Assembly: GCA_021778635.1 (NCBI GenBank)
Contig: JAJYCD010000034.1
Coordinates: forward strand, 1-33,926
Reading direction: 5' to 3'
Source: Actinomycetes bacterium
Lineage (GTDB): Bacteria; Actinomycetota; Actinomycetes; Actinomycetales; Cellulomonadaceae
DNA length: 33,926 nucleotides
The position numbers were made by a program, and so were the translations under genes. This document shows, piece after piece, positions 24,034 through 31,499 of this stretch. Position 1 is the first letter of the stretch. Each line of letters begins with the position of its first letter. The notes under the pieces are model-generated. The model saw nothing but the letters and a program-made list of their open reading frames with translations, did not search any database and was not told where the DNA came from.

Positions 24034-24558
24034 AGGATCTGGTCCGGGCCGCTCCCCACCCGGCTCGGTGCCTGTCTCGAAGTCCTCCGGCGCGACGCGC
24101 TCGAGGAACTCACGGAACTCCTCGACCTCATGCTCCTCGGCACCCGTCGCGCTCACTTCCACGCCGGCGATCGCCACGATGACGGCGGAGCACATCACCG
24201 GGCACCCCGTCCGTAGGGCCACGGCGATGCCGTCCGACGCGCGCGAGTCGACTCGCGCGCCGTTCGACAGGACGAGAGCGGCGTGGAACACGCCACCGAT
24301 GAGGCTCGTGATCTCGACGCGCACGAGCTCGGTACCACATGCTTCGAGAACCGAGCAGATGAGGTCGTGCGTCATCGGCCTCGGCGGGACGATGCCGGCC
24401 TGGAAGGTCGCGATCGCGCTCGCCTCCGCCGGGCCGACGAGGATCGGCACGACGAGAGCCGAGGCGGGGTCGAAGAGGAGCACGACGAGCTCGTCCGCGG
24501 AGACGTGCTGGCGCACGCCCACCACCTCGACCGTCACGAGCTCCTCGCCATGTGCCAT
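24019..24558 (-). CDS. Bifunctional nuclease family protein (DUF151), Rv1829-like
   Basis: A 179-residue protein of the BFN/DUF151 family, some members of which cleave RNA and DNA. The core runs from VEVVGVRQHVSADELVVLLFDP through VGPAEASAIA and RPMTHDLICSVLEACG to DSRASDGIAVALRTGCPV, the most conserved segment. The Glu/Pro-rich tail from about 145 is variable. ATG 24558 has TAGCGT six bases upstream on the minus strand, so it may be leaderless. It stands between ftsR and merR as in Mycobacterium. Activity in this protein is untested. Confidence 0.87.
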   Translation of the reverse strand: MAHGEELVTVEVVGVRQHVSADELVVLLFDPASALVVPILVGPAEASAIATFQAGIVPPRPMTHDLICSVLEACGTELVRVEITSLIGGVFHAALVLSNGARVDSRASDGIAVALRTGCPVMCSAVIVAIAGVEVSATGAEEHEVEEFREFLERVAPEDFETGTEPGGERPGPDPSPSG

Positions 24559-24564
24559 GACTCC

Positions 24565-24570
24565 ACGCTA
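24565..24570 (-). promoter_or_regulatory. -10 box of bifunctional nuclease gene, leaderless
   Basis: TAGCGT on the minus strand is six bases before the ATG at 24558, with no ribosome binding site, within the 79-base gap after ftsR. Confidence 0.55.
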
Positions 24571-24637
24571 CGTGCCCACGGGCGCGCCGTCGCCGTGAGA
24601 CGCGAGACGAGCGACGAGGCAGCGCATGCCGCAGGTG

Positions 24638-25447
24638 TCAGGGCGCGACATCCCCGACGCCGGCCCGCACGAGCGCCGTGTGCAGGCGCGCACACAGCTC
24701 ACCCAGCTCCGCGGCAACGGTCCCGGCATGGGCCCGTGCCGAGACCGACGTCTGCCCGCGGAAGGGGGCCACGACCTGTTCGATGAGGTCGACCTGACGT
24801 TCGGCTGCCGCTCGGAACGAGCGCAGGTGCCTGACGTCGATCCCGTACTCGCCGAGCGCCCCCGCGAGCACGGCGATCTCGCGCGCCCATGGATCGAACC
24901 TCCCACCCGGGCCCGGACGCAGCACCCCCGCCGAGACGAGCTCGTCGACGAGCTCGGGAGGGACAGACGCGTCCTCGGCGACACCGGCGGCCGTGAGACG
25001 ACCGGAGGCCGACGGTCGGTGTGCGACCCCGTCCTCGGTCGCCAGGCGCGCGCGCGGCACCATCGCATCGTCGGCACCCGCATCGAGTGCGTCGAGCTTC
25101 TCACCAATCACCTTGAGAGGGAGGTAGCGGTCCCGTTGCTCGCGCAGCACGTACCGCAGCCGCTCGACGTCGGCCGGGCTGTACTGCCGATAGCCGGACG
25201 GCGTACGCACCGGCTCGATCAGGTTGTGCTCCTCGAGGAACCGGAGCTTGGAGTTCGTGACCGCCGGGAACTCGATGCGCAGCGCCGCGAGCACGTCGGA
25301 GATGCGCATGGTCGCGTGCCGCGAGATGCCGCGAGGCCAGCGTTCGTTCTCGGTCTCGGGAACGGCGCTGCGATCGGTCGCCGCCGAGTCGGCGGCCGAC
25401 CCGCGCGCCACCGGCCCGAGAGACCGCTCGGGCCGCGGCGTGCTCAC
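24638..25447 (-). CDS. ftsR: MerR-family regulator FtsR (Rv1828-like)
   Basis: A 269-residue regulator. In Corynebacterium its homologue FtsR activates ftsZ, and Rv1828 is the mycobacterial form. After a 45-residue disordered start, the MerR fold is clear: MRISDVLAALRIEFPAVTNSKLRFLEEHNLIEP, then GYRQYSPADVERLRYVLREQRDRYLPLKVIGEKLDAL. The remaining 150 residues form a helical effector domain. The GTG start overlaps the garA stop (GTGA), so it is co-expressed with garA. The true division-gene targets lie outside the window. Confidence 0.87.
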   Translation of the reverse strand: MSTPRPERSLGPVARGSAADSAATDRSAVPETENERWPRGISRHATMRISDVLAALRIEFPAVTNSKLRFLEEHNLIEPVRTPSGYRQYSPADVERLRYVLREQRDRYLPLKVIGEKLDALDAGADDAMVPRARLATEDGVAHRPSASGRLTAAGVAEDASVPPELVDELVSAGVLRPGPGGRFDPWAREIAVLAGALGEYGIDVRHLRSFRAAAERQVDLIEQVVAPFRGQTSVSARAHAGTVAAELGELCARLHTALVRAGVGDVAP

Positions 25448-25920
25448 GAGCCTTCTGCGGCGTCGCCCTGCCGCTGGTGATCGCGTGCCGGGCTCGGGTG
25501 GAACGTCATGCGGTACTTGCCGATCTGGACCTCGTCACCTGCCTTCAGGACGACCGAGTCGATCCTGTTGCGATTCACGTAGGTACCGTTGAGCGAGCCC
25601 ACGTCTCGAACTACGAAGTCGTCGAGCTCACGCACGAACTCCGCGTGCTTGCGCGAGACCGTCACGTCGTCGAGGAAGATGTCGGCAGCGGGGCTCCGGC
25701 CCGCAACGGTCCGCTCGGCGTCGAGGAGGAATCGGGCGCCCGAGCTCGGCCCGCGCTGCATGATCAGCAGCGCCGAGGTGCGCGGAAGGGCCGAGACGGC
25801 CGCGACCTCCTCGGCCGTCAACCCGATCGGAGCCGCCGATTCGGGTTCCGCCGCGTCGAAGTGCCCCAGGCTCATCGTCGTGTCTGCGCTCGGTCGTTGC
25901 GGATGCGGTGAATCCGTCAC
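25444..25920 (-). CDS. garA: FHA-domain metabolic regulator GarA (OdhI-like)
   Basis: GarA (OdhI in Corynebacterium) blocks 2-oxoglutarate dehydrogenase and controls glutamate metabolism; its phosphorylation by Ser/Thr kinases switches this off. The 158-residue protein has the phospho-acceptor pair Thr14-Thr15 in SADTTMSLGHF, similar to the ETTS motif of the mycobacterial protein. The FHA domain at about 65-140 shows AGRSPAADIFL, VTVSRKHAEF and DVGSLNGTYVN, with the expected phosphothreonine-binding residues. GTG 25920 overlaps the stop of a short upstream ORF. No gcvH lies upstream, unlike Mycobacterium. Confidence 0.92.
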   Translation of the reverse strand: MTDSPHPQRPSADTTMSLGHFDAAEPESAAPIGLTAEEVAAVSALPRTSALLIMQRGPSSGARFLLDAERTVAGRSPAADIFLDDVTVSRKHAEFVRELDDFVVRDVGSLNGTYVNRNRIDSVVLKAGDEVQIGKYRMTFHPSPARDHQRQGDAAEGS

Positions 25921-25970
25921 ATCGCCTCCTCAGCGCGCGTGCCACACCGGAGCGTGGGTGAACTGGTCAT
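25917..25970 (-). CDS. Leaderless upstream ORF coupled to garA
   Basis: An ORF of 17 codons (MTSSPTLRCGTRAEEAM) starts at ATG 25970, five bases after TAGGCT on the minus strand. Its stop (TGA) overlaps the garA GTG start. The garA ribosome binding site GAGGAGG lies inside it. Translation of the short ORF should bring ribosomes to garA. The peptide has no obvious attenuation sequence. It is too short to call with certainty. Confidence 0.45.
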   Translation of the reverse strand: MTSSPTLRCGTRAEEAM

Positions 25971-25975
25971 GGCAC

Positions 25976-25981
25976 AGCCTA
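25976..25981 (-). promoter_or_regulatory. -10 box upstream of garA
   Basis: TAGGCT on the minus strand sits five bases before the ATG of the short upstream ORF. It gives garA and ftsR a promoter of their own, separate from the DUF881 operon. Confidence 0.55.
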
Positions 25982-26025
25982 TGCGCAGGGCCAGGCGTAC
26001 GGCACTACTCCGACCGTCGGCGGGT

Positions 26026-26829
26026 TCAGCCGCCGTCTCCGGTGAGCGGGGTGGCGTACTCCGGCGCTGTGATCTGCTTGACCGCAGTGACCTGGACGTC
26101 CGCCTTGCGTGTGATCGTGTCACGACCGCCGTCGTGCCGCACGGTCGCCATCGCGCCGCCAGGGATCTCCAGAGCCGGGGCCATCGTGTCCGGGTCACCG
26201 ATGGCGATCCAGGTGTAGGGAGCCTGGATCGCGACACCGTCGACGACGACCCCGGACGCATCGTCGGTGAAGTAGCTGCTCGCCGTGAGACGAAGGTTGC
26301 CGAGCTGCACCGCCTCGGCACCGGCGTTGCGCAGCTCCTCGAGCACGTTGAGCATGTCCACGGCCGGGATCCGTCCCGACTGCTGCACGAGCGTGATCTC
26401 GATCCCGGTGCCGTGGGCCGGCAGGCGGCCGGAGAGGATCCCCTGGGTCGCCGCCCGCTGCGTCGCGGCCTCGACCGCTGCCTTCTGCTTGTCCGAGCCC
26501 GAGAGGAGCTGCTGCCGGGTCTGCTCGAGCGTGGCAGCCTCCCGCTGAAGCTGTTCGTACCGCTGCGTCGAGTCGTCGAGGATCCGCACGAGGTCCGACT
26601 GCCGCAGGTTCGAGAGGCCCTCGACGCGGGTCTGACGGACCTGCGCGACCACCGCGAACCCGAGGAGCGCGCACAGCACCCCCGCAAGCACCTGACCGCG
26701 CGAGGCGCGAGGCCGCAACCCGAATGCGATCACGCGCCAGCTAGAGGGAGCCGACGCCGGCGTCGGCGTCTCGTCGGTGACCGTCGGAATCGCGTCGGTC
26801 GGCGCGTCGCTGCGGTGGTCGGGAGTCAT
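26026..26829 (-). CDS. DUF881 family membrane-anchored protein (Rv1825-like)
   Basis: A 267-residue protein with a polar 44-residue start, one transmembrane helix at about 45-62 (GQVLAGVLCALLGFAVVAQV), a coiled-coil stretch at about 80-125, and then the DUF881 domain. Signature pieces are LSGRLPAHGTGIEITL, LRNAGAEAVQLGNLRLTASSYF and YTWIAIGDPDTM. The domain is probably outside the membrane. The function is not established. It is paired with a second DUF881 gene around sbp. Its start follows the sbp stop by one base. Confidence 0.87.
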   Translation of the reverse strand: MTPDHRSDAPTDAIPTVTDETPTPASAPSSWRVIAFGLRPRASRGQVLAGVLCALLGFAVVAQVRQTRVEGLSNLRQSDLVRILDDSTQRYEQLQREAATLEQTRQQLLSGSDKQKAAVEAATQRAATQGILSGRLPAHGTGIEITLVQQSGRIPAVDMLNVLEELRNAGAEAVQLGNLRLTASSYFTDDASGVVVDGVAIQAPYTWIAIGDPDTMAPALEIPGGAMATVRHDGGRDTITRKADVQVTAVKQITAPEYATPLTGDGG

Positions 26830-26830
26830 G

Positions 26831-27163
26831 TCACGCTCGGAAGACGTGACGGCGGATCGCAGCGGCGTTCGAGAAGATCCTGATCCCGAGAACGACGACG
26901 ACGCCGGTCGACAGCTGGCTCCCGACCCCGAGCTGATCCCCGAGGAACACGATCAGGGCCGCGACGACCACGTTCGAGAGGAAGGACACGACGAACACCC
27001 GATCGTCGAAGATGCCGTCGAGCTTCGCGCGCAGGCCACCGAAGAGCGCGTCGAGCGCGGCGACCACGGCGATCGGAAGATAGGGCTGGAGCTCCGTCGG
27101 CACCGTCGGCTCGAGCCACAGTCCCGCCACCACCCCGGCGATCAGTCCGAGAACCGCAATCAC
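26831..27163 (-). CDS. sbp: Small basic protein family (DUF1290) membrane protein
   Basis: A 110-residue membrane protein with about three hydrophobic helices (2-17, 28-42 and 57-76) and the family motif YLPIAVVAALDALFGGLRA. It always occurs with DUF881 genes in actinobacteria and some Firmicutes, where it lies near division genes. The ATG overlaps the upstream DUF881 stop (ATGA). The precise role is unknown. It is likely a scaffold in an envelope complex with its two DUF881 neighbours. Confidence 0.88.
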   Translation of the reverse strand: MIAVLGLIAGVVAGLWLEPTVPTELQPYLPIAVVAALDALFGGLRAKLDGIFDDRVFVVSFLSNVVVAALIVFLGDQLGVGSQLSTGVVVVLGIRIFSNAAAIRRHVFRA

Positions 27164-28113
27164 GGCGCATCTCCTCCGGTTGTTCGAGTCGCCCCGGTCG
27201 ACGACAGGGTGACGACCTCGGTGTCAGACGATGCCACACCGACGTGGGATGCCGTCGTCGCGGCCGCACTCGGCACGGAGGTCGCCGTCGGGTCGAGCGG
27301 GCTCGCATACCGAAGCGAGATGGCGCCCGCACCAGGAAGCCGGAGGGAGGTCTTGACGGCGACGTCGGTGCTGATGCCCCACGTCGAGCGCAGGTACGCG
27401 AGCTGCGACGCCGCCGGTGTGCGAGCGAACCGGGTCTGCATCCGGTCCGGATCGCCGATCGCGTCGACCGTGTACGGACCGGAGAGCGGAACGAGGTCGA
27501 CAAGGATCGCGCTCCCCGCGCTACGGATCGCCGTGAGCGATGTGAGGCGCTGCCCGTTCACCGCGATCGCCTCGGCGCCGCTCGCCCACAGCGAGTTGAC
27601 GACCGACTGAAGGTCCGCGTCCTGCACCATGCTGTCCGCCGCCACGTTCCCGGACGCGTCGGCAGGTGCGTCAGCGAGCGAGACGCGAAGACCAGGGCCC
27701 GTGACCGCGGTCACACCTGCGGCGACGTCGCCGCTCTTCAGACGCGCGATGAGCGCGGGGTCCTGGGCGGCGAGCGCCTGCGCCTGGAGCCCCGCCACCT
27801 CGTCGTTCAACGCCTGGTTGCTGGCGCGGAGCGCAGCGGCCTGGGCGGTCCGATCGGTGATCTGCTTCTCCAGCAGGGTCCGCGCGGCAAGGACCGCAGG
27901 TTCGGGAGCGCGCAACGAGACGACGGCGACGGCCGTGGCCGCGCCGAGGCCGACCGCGGTGACGAGGACGATCACGCGGCGGGCACGAGGTGGGCGCCGG
28001 TAGCCCGGAGCCGCCTTGCGTGCGGACGCCTCCGCATACCCCGGGTCGAGCGGGTGACGCATCACCTCGGTCAGAAGGCTCATGGAGGCGTCGAGAGGAC
28101 GGGTGGCAGTCAT
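27160..28113 (-). CDS. DUF881 family membrane-anchored protein (Rv1823-like)
   Basis: A 317-residue paralogue of the DUF881 gene at 26026. The cytoplasmic start is about 47 residues long, the transmembrane helix is at about 48-66 (VIVLVTAVGLGAATAVAVVSL), and a coiled coil follows at about 77-115. The DUF881 domain then shows GPGLRVSLADAP, LQSVVNSLWASGAEAIAVNGQRLT and YTVDAIGDPDRMQTRF. A Ser/Thr/Ala-rich tail is poorly conserved. ATG 28113 overlaps the pgsA stop (ATGA). The much longer open frame upstream is a shadow of pgsA. Confidence 0.88.
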   Translation of the reverse strand: MTATRPLDASMSLLTEVMRHPLDPGYAEASARKAAPGYRRPPRARRVIVLVTAVGLGAATAVAVVSLRAPEPAVLAARTLLEKQITDRTAQAAALRASNQALNDEVAGLQAQALAAQDPALIARLKSGDVAAGVTAVTGPGLRVSLADAPADASGNVAADSMVQDADLQSVVNSLWASGAEAIAVNGQRLTSLTAIRSAGSAILVDLVPLSGPYTVDAIGDPDRMQTRFARTPAASQLAYLRSTWGISTDVAVKTSLRLPGAGAISLRYASPLDPTATSVPSAAATTASHVGVASSDTEVVTLSSTGATRTTGGDAP

Positions 28114-28694
28114 GTCGGGCTCCCGCCGGCGCCGAGCAGCCGACGCGCCTGCGTCGCGTACAGCCCCCCGGCCAGCCAGTACAGACCGATCCCCCACCAT
28201 GCGAAGGCCCAACCGAGCACGAGTGCCCCGGCGCCCAACGGGCCGGACCGCTGCGCGAGAAGGAGGAGCGGAAGCGCATACAGGAGTGCGAACGTCCCGG
28301 CCTTCCCGACGAAGTGCACCGGAAGCGGACCGTAGCCGTGACGCGCGAGCGGGACGAGCAGCACCGCCATCAGGGCGTCCCGAAGAACGATGACGACGAC
28401 GAGCCACCACGGCACGACGTCGCGCCATGCCAGGGCGACCAGCGTCACGAGGATGAACAGTCGGTCCGCTGCCGGGTCGAGCACCTTGCCGAGCTCGGAG
28501 ACCTGGTGGAGGCGGCGGGCGAGGACGCCATCGAGCCAGTCGCTCGCCCCGGAGACGGCGAGGACGACGAACGCCCACGCATCGTGGTGCTGCGCGAGGA
28601 GCACCGCGAAGAGAGGGACCAGCAGCAGTCGGACCGCGCTGATCACGTTGGGGATGGTCACGATCCGTGAGCTGTCCCCCGACTCGGCTGGCAC
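28110..28694 (-). CDS. pgsA: CDP-alcohol phosphatidyltransferase
   Basis: An integral membrane enzyme of 194 residues that joins a CDP-activated lipid or alcohol to an alcohol acceptor, such as glycerol 3-phosphate. The family signature DWLDGVLARR, then GKVLDPAADR, fits the DxxDG-AR-G-D-D motif with all four Asp residues. About five or six hydrophobic helices are present. It corresponds in position to mycobacterial pgsA2 (Rv1822), whose exact substrate is uncertain, so the symbol is by analogy. GTG 28694 follows AAGGG. It heads the operon of DUF881 and sbp genes. Confidence 0.87.
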   Translation of the reverse strand: MPAESGDSSRIVTIPNVISAVRLLLVPLFAVLLAQHHDAWAFVVLAVSGASDWLDGVLARRLHQVSELGKVLDPAADRLFILVTLVALAWRDVVPWWLVVVIVLRDALMAVLLVPLARHGYGPLPVHFVGKAGTFALLYALPLLLLAQRSGPLGAGALVLGWAFAWWGIGLYWLAGGLYATQARRLLGAGGSPT

Positions 28695-28753
28695 CGCGAC
28701 CCTTCATCGTCTGCTGTCACCGTGTGTCGACGCGCAAGCATCGACCTGGCGCG

Positions 28754-28777
28754 ATCCTACGACGTGCGAGTCGACTC
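28754..28777 (-). promoter_or_regulatory. Candidate pgsA operon promoter
   Basis: TAGGAT on the minus strand (28759-28754) is a plausible -10 box about 60 bases before the GTG start. A ten-base palindrome, GAGTCGACTC, lies at 28768-28777, between the expected -10 and -35. No clear -35 is visible. Confidence 0.35.
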
Positions 28778-28857
28778 TCGTGGAGCCGGCCCGCGCGCGG
28801 CCCGCGCGGCGCGCCCCGCAGGTCCTGCCCGCGCGGCGGGTGTGGTTCGCTGGTGAC

Positions 28858-29274
28858 GTGGACGACGACCGCGACGAGACGATCACCCGACTGCTCACGA
28901 CGACGCGACGCTGGGCCGTCGTCGGGCTGTCTGCCAACGACCGTCGCCCTGCCTACTCCGTCTCCCGCTTCCTCCAGCAGGCGCTGTCTATCGAGATCGT
29001 CCCGGTGCACCCGAAGGCGGAGACCGTGCACGGCGCCGTCGGCTACGCGACCCTCGCCGAGGTTCCCGGGCCGGTGGACGTCGTCGACGTGTTCGTGCGC
29101 TCCGCGCTTGCGGGGTCGGTCGTCGACGAGGCGATCGCGCTCGGCGCGCACGCAGTCTGGCTCCAGCTCGGCGTCGTCGACGCGGCGGCGGCGGCGCGGG
29201 CGCGTGCGGCCGGTCTCGACGTCGTGATGGATGCGTGCCCGGCGATCGAGGCTCCGCGCCTCGGGCTCGTCTGA
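28858..29274 (+). CDS. CoA-binding domain protein (YccU-like)
   Basis: A 138-residue Rossmann-fold protein of the CoA-binding family that includes YccU. RWAVVGLSANDRRPAYSVSRFL forms the nucleotide loop, IVPVHPKAETVHG follows, and VVDVFVRSALAGSVVDEAIALGAHAVWLQLGVVDA is the typical C-terminal half. There is no succinyl-CoA ligase catalytic domain, so it probably binds CoA or a nucleotide without a known reaction. GTG 28858 fits the family N-terminus, although the frame is open far upstream. It is divergent from pgsA. Confidence 0.82.
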   Translation: MDDDRDETITRLLTTTRRWAVVGLSANDRRPAYSVSRFLQQALSIEIVPVHPKAETVHGAVGYATLAEVPGPVDVVDVFVRSALAGSVVDEAIALGAHAVWLQLGVVDAAAAARARAAGLDVVMDACPAIEAPRLGLV

Positions 29275-29345
29275 GGCTGCACCGCGCCGATCACCTCGAC
29301 CGAGGCTGTGGGGCACGTCACGACGATGGCCACCCCGGCGTCGCG

Positions 29346-29351
29346 TATCAT
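29346..29351 (+). promoter_or_regulatory. Possible -10 box before the DEAD-box gene
   Basis: TATCAT is a good -10 box, with no convincing -35. Transcription from it would start near 29357, leaving a leader of about 157 bases. An upstream promoter is also possible. Confidence 0.4.
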
Positions 29352-29353
29352 GG

Positions 29354-29503
29354 GATCACTCATGGAGTAAGTCGCTCCCCTGGTGTTCTGGGTCGCGGCG
29401 GGACGTCTGGACGATACAGACACCCGCTGCCGCGGTGTGTTCGGGATGGCGACCCGTGGGCGGTCCCCCTGGCCTCCCTCGTGACGCTCCCGCCCCAGTG
29501 ATC
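29354..29503 (+). ncRNA. Candidate structured 5' leader of the DEAD-box helicase gene
   Basis: Several complementary segments nest in order. GATCACT (29354-29360) pairs with AGTGATC (29497-29503), and GGGTCGC (29390-29396) with GCGACCC (29449-29455). Inside this, GTCTG (29405-29409) pairs with CAGAC (29417-29421), and a hairpin at 29420-29438 has a TGCC loop. GGGCGG (29458-29463) pairs with CCGCCC (29490-29495). The result resembles a multi-arm cis-regulatory RNA just before the start codon. If transcription starts at 29357, the outer stem loses three pairs. I recognise no known riboswitch. Confidence 0.45.
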
Positions 29504-29514
29504 GGTCAACTCTG

Positions 29515-31389
29515 ATGACGCCCTCTGCCCCTGAGATCTCTGCGCCGACGGACGCTCCTGCGGATGACGCAGCGACGTCGACGTTCGCGGACCTGAACCT
29601 GCCCGAGTCGTTGCTCCGAGCGATCGAGATGCTGGGCTTCACGACCCCCTCCGCCATCCAGGAGCAGGCGATCCCCGCGCTTCTCGCCGGCCGCGACATC
29701 ACGGGGGTGGCGCAGACCGGCACGGGAAAGACCGCGGCGTTCGGTCTGCCGCTGCTCGCGTCCATCGACCCGGCTGTCCGTCAGGTCCAGGCCGTCGTGC
29801 TGACTCCCACGCGTGAGCTCGCGATGCAGGTGGCCGAGGCCATCGAGTCCTTCGCGACCCAGCTCCCGGGCCTCGGCGTTCTCGCGGTGTACGGCGGCTC
29901 GCCGTTCCTGCCGCAGCAACGCGCCCTCCAGCGTGGTGCCCAGGTCGTCGTCGGAACACCGGGGCGGGTGATCGATCACCTCGAGAGGCATACGCTCCGG
30001 CTCGACGACGTGAAGTTCCTCGTCCTCGACGAGGCCGACGAGATGCTGCGCATGGGATTCGCCGAGGACGTCGACAAGATCTTCGCCGCCGCACCGGTCG
30101 AGCGCCAGGTCGCCCTGTTCTCGGCGACGATGCCACCCGCGATCCGAGCCGTCGCGGCGAATCATCTCCGCTCACCCGTCGAGATCGCCGTCACGCGGCA
30201 GTCGTCGACGGTGACGAGCGTGCGCCAGACCTACGCGGTCGTTCCCTATCGCCACAAGGCCGGTGCCCTCGCTCGAGTGCTCGCGGTCTCCGATGCGGAC
30301 GCCGCGATCGTCTTCGTGCGGACTCGAGGGGCGGCCGAGGAGGTCGGTAGCGCACTCGTCGAGCGCGGCATCTCAGCCGCCTACATCTCGGGAGATGTCG
30401 CGCAGGCCGAGCGGGAGAAGATCGTCGAGCGCCTACGCTCCGGTGCGCTCAACGTGCTCGTGGCGACGGACGTGGCCGCTCGCGGCCTCGACGTCGACCG
30501 GGTCGGACTCGTGGTCAACTTCGACGTCCCGACCGAGCCCGAGGGATACGTGCACCGCATCGGACGCACCGGCCGCGCCGGGCGCACCGGCGAGGCTCTC
30601 ACCTTCGTGACACCGAACGAGCAGGGTCGATTGCGATCCATCGAGCGCATCACGCGGCAGAAGCTTCAGGAGGTGGCGATCCCGTCTCCCGCAGCCGTGT
30701 CCGAGCACCGTGTTCTCCAGCTTCTGAGCCGAGTCGCTGAGCGCACACAGGCCGGACGCCTGGACCTCTACCGAGAGGCGGTCGCGGTCTTCCTCGCACA
30801 GAACCCGGGAACAGATCCGATCGACCTGGTCGCTGTCATCTCGGCACTCGCCGTGGGCGACGACGGCCCGGTCGCACGACCGACGGGCGACGACCTCGAC
30901 GACGCACTGAGCCGCGCACACCTCACGCCCGAGCACGACGACAGGGCGGGACGGTCCGGCGGACAAGGGGCGCGCGCCGACCGGAGCCCGAACCGGCGAC
31001 CGGCAACCGGAACCCGGTACCGATTGGCCGTCGGGCACACGCACGGCGCCCAGGCGGGCGCGATCGTCGGGGCGCTGACCAACGAGGGTGGTCTCGTCGG
31101 CAAGGATCTCGGCAAGATCGACATCTTCCCGAGCTTCAGCCTCGTCGAGATCCCTGGGGGTCTCACCCCCGATGCCTTCGACCGGATCTCACGGGCTCGA
31201 GTGGCAGGGCGACCACTGCGCATCAGGCTCGACGACGGCCCGCCGGAGCGCGGTGCGCACCACGCCTCGGCACGCCCGTCCGGGCCCGGCACCCACCGCA
31301 GTGCCGATCGCCATCCGAGTGACGCCCGGACCGCCGATCGGCGTCCCTCGACGGAGCGACCCGGCCGGTTCCACGCCAACCCCCGCTGA
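29515..31389 (+). CDS. deaD: DEAD-box RNA helicase with DbpA-type RNA-binding domain
   Basis: A 624-residue DEAD-box helicase of the DeaD/CsdA type, which remodels RNA and assists ribosome assembly, often in the cold. The Q motif region is GFTTPSAIQEQAIP near residue 42; AQTGTGKT lies near 65, LVLDEADEM near 169, SAT near 203, and HRIGRTGRAGR near 346. A DbpA-like RNA-binding domain (about 500-575, TRYRLAVGHTHGAQAG onward) precedes an Arg/Ser/Pro-rich disordered tail, typical of actinobacterial forms. The ATG lacks a strong ribosome binding site and lies behind a long foldable leader. The symbol is by family. Confidence 0.9.
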   Translation: MTPSAPEISAPTDAPADDAATSTFADLNLPESLLRAIEMLGFTTPSAIQEQAIPALLAGRDITGVAQTGTGKTAAFGLPLLASIDPAVRQVQAVVLTPTRELAMQVAEAIESFATQLPGLGVLAVYGGSPFLPQQRALQRGAQVVVGTPGRVIDHLERHTLRLDDVKFLVLDEADEMLRMGFAEDVDKIFAAAPVERQVALFSATMPPAIRAVAANHLRSPVEIAVTRQSSTVTSVRQTYAVVPYRHKAGALARVLAVSDADAAIVFVRTRGAAEEVGSALVERGISAAYISGDVAQAEREKIVERLRSGALNVLVATDVAARGLDVDRVGLVVNFDVPTEPEGYVHRIGRTGRAGRTGEALTFVTPNEQGRLRSIERITRQKLQEVAIPSPAAVSEHRVLQLLSRVAERTQAGRLDLYREAVAVFLAQNPGTDPIDLVAVISALAVGDDGPVARPTGDDLDDALSRAHLTPEHDDRAGRSGGQGARADRSPNRRPATGTRYRLAVGHTHGAQAGAIVGALTNEGGLVGKDLGKIDIFPSFSLVEIPGGLTPDAFDRISRARVAGRPLRIRLDDGPPERGAHHASARPSGPGTHRSADRHPSDARTADRRPSTERPGRFHANPR

Positions 31390-31395
31390 CGAGCC

Positions 31396-31444
31396 CCCGC
31401 TCTCGCGGGCCGCGTGGACGGAGCCGTTGCGCGCTCGCGGCTCC
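31396..31444. terminator. Paired hairpins between deaD and threonine aldolase genes
   Basis: Two hairpins lie in the short gap between convergent genes. CCCGC-TCTC-GCGGG is at 31396-31409. GGAGCCG (31420-31426) pairs with CGGCTCC (31438-31444). Together they probably end transcription from both sides. Confidence 0.55.
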
Positions 31445-31499
31445 GGGCCTTTCGGGCCATCCCCGGACGAACCTGCACGGAGCTCGTGCGCCGATGCCC

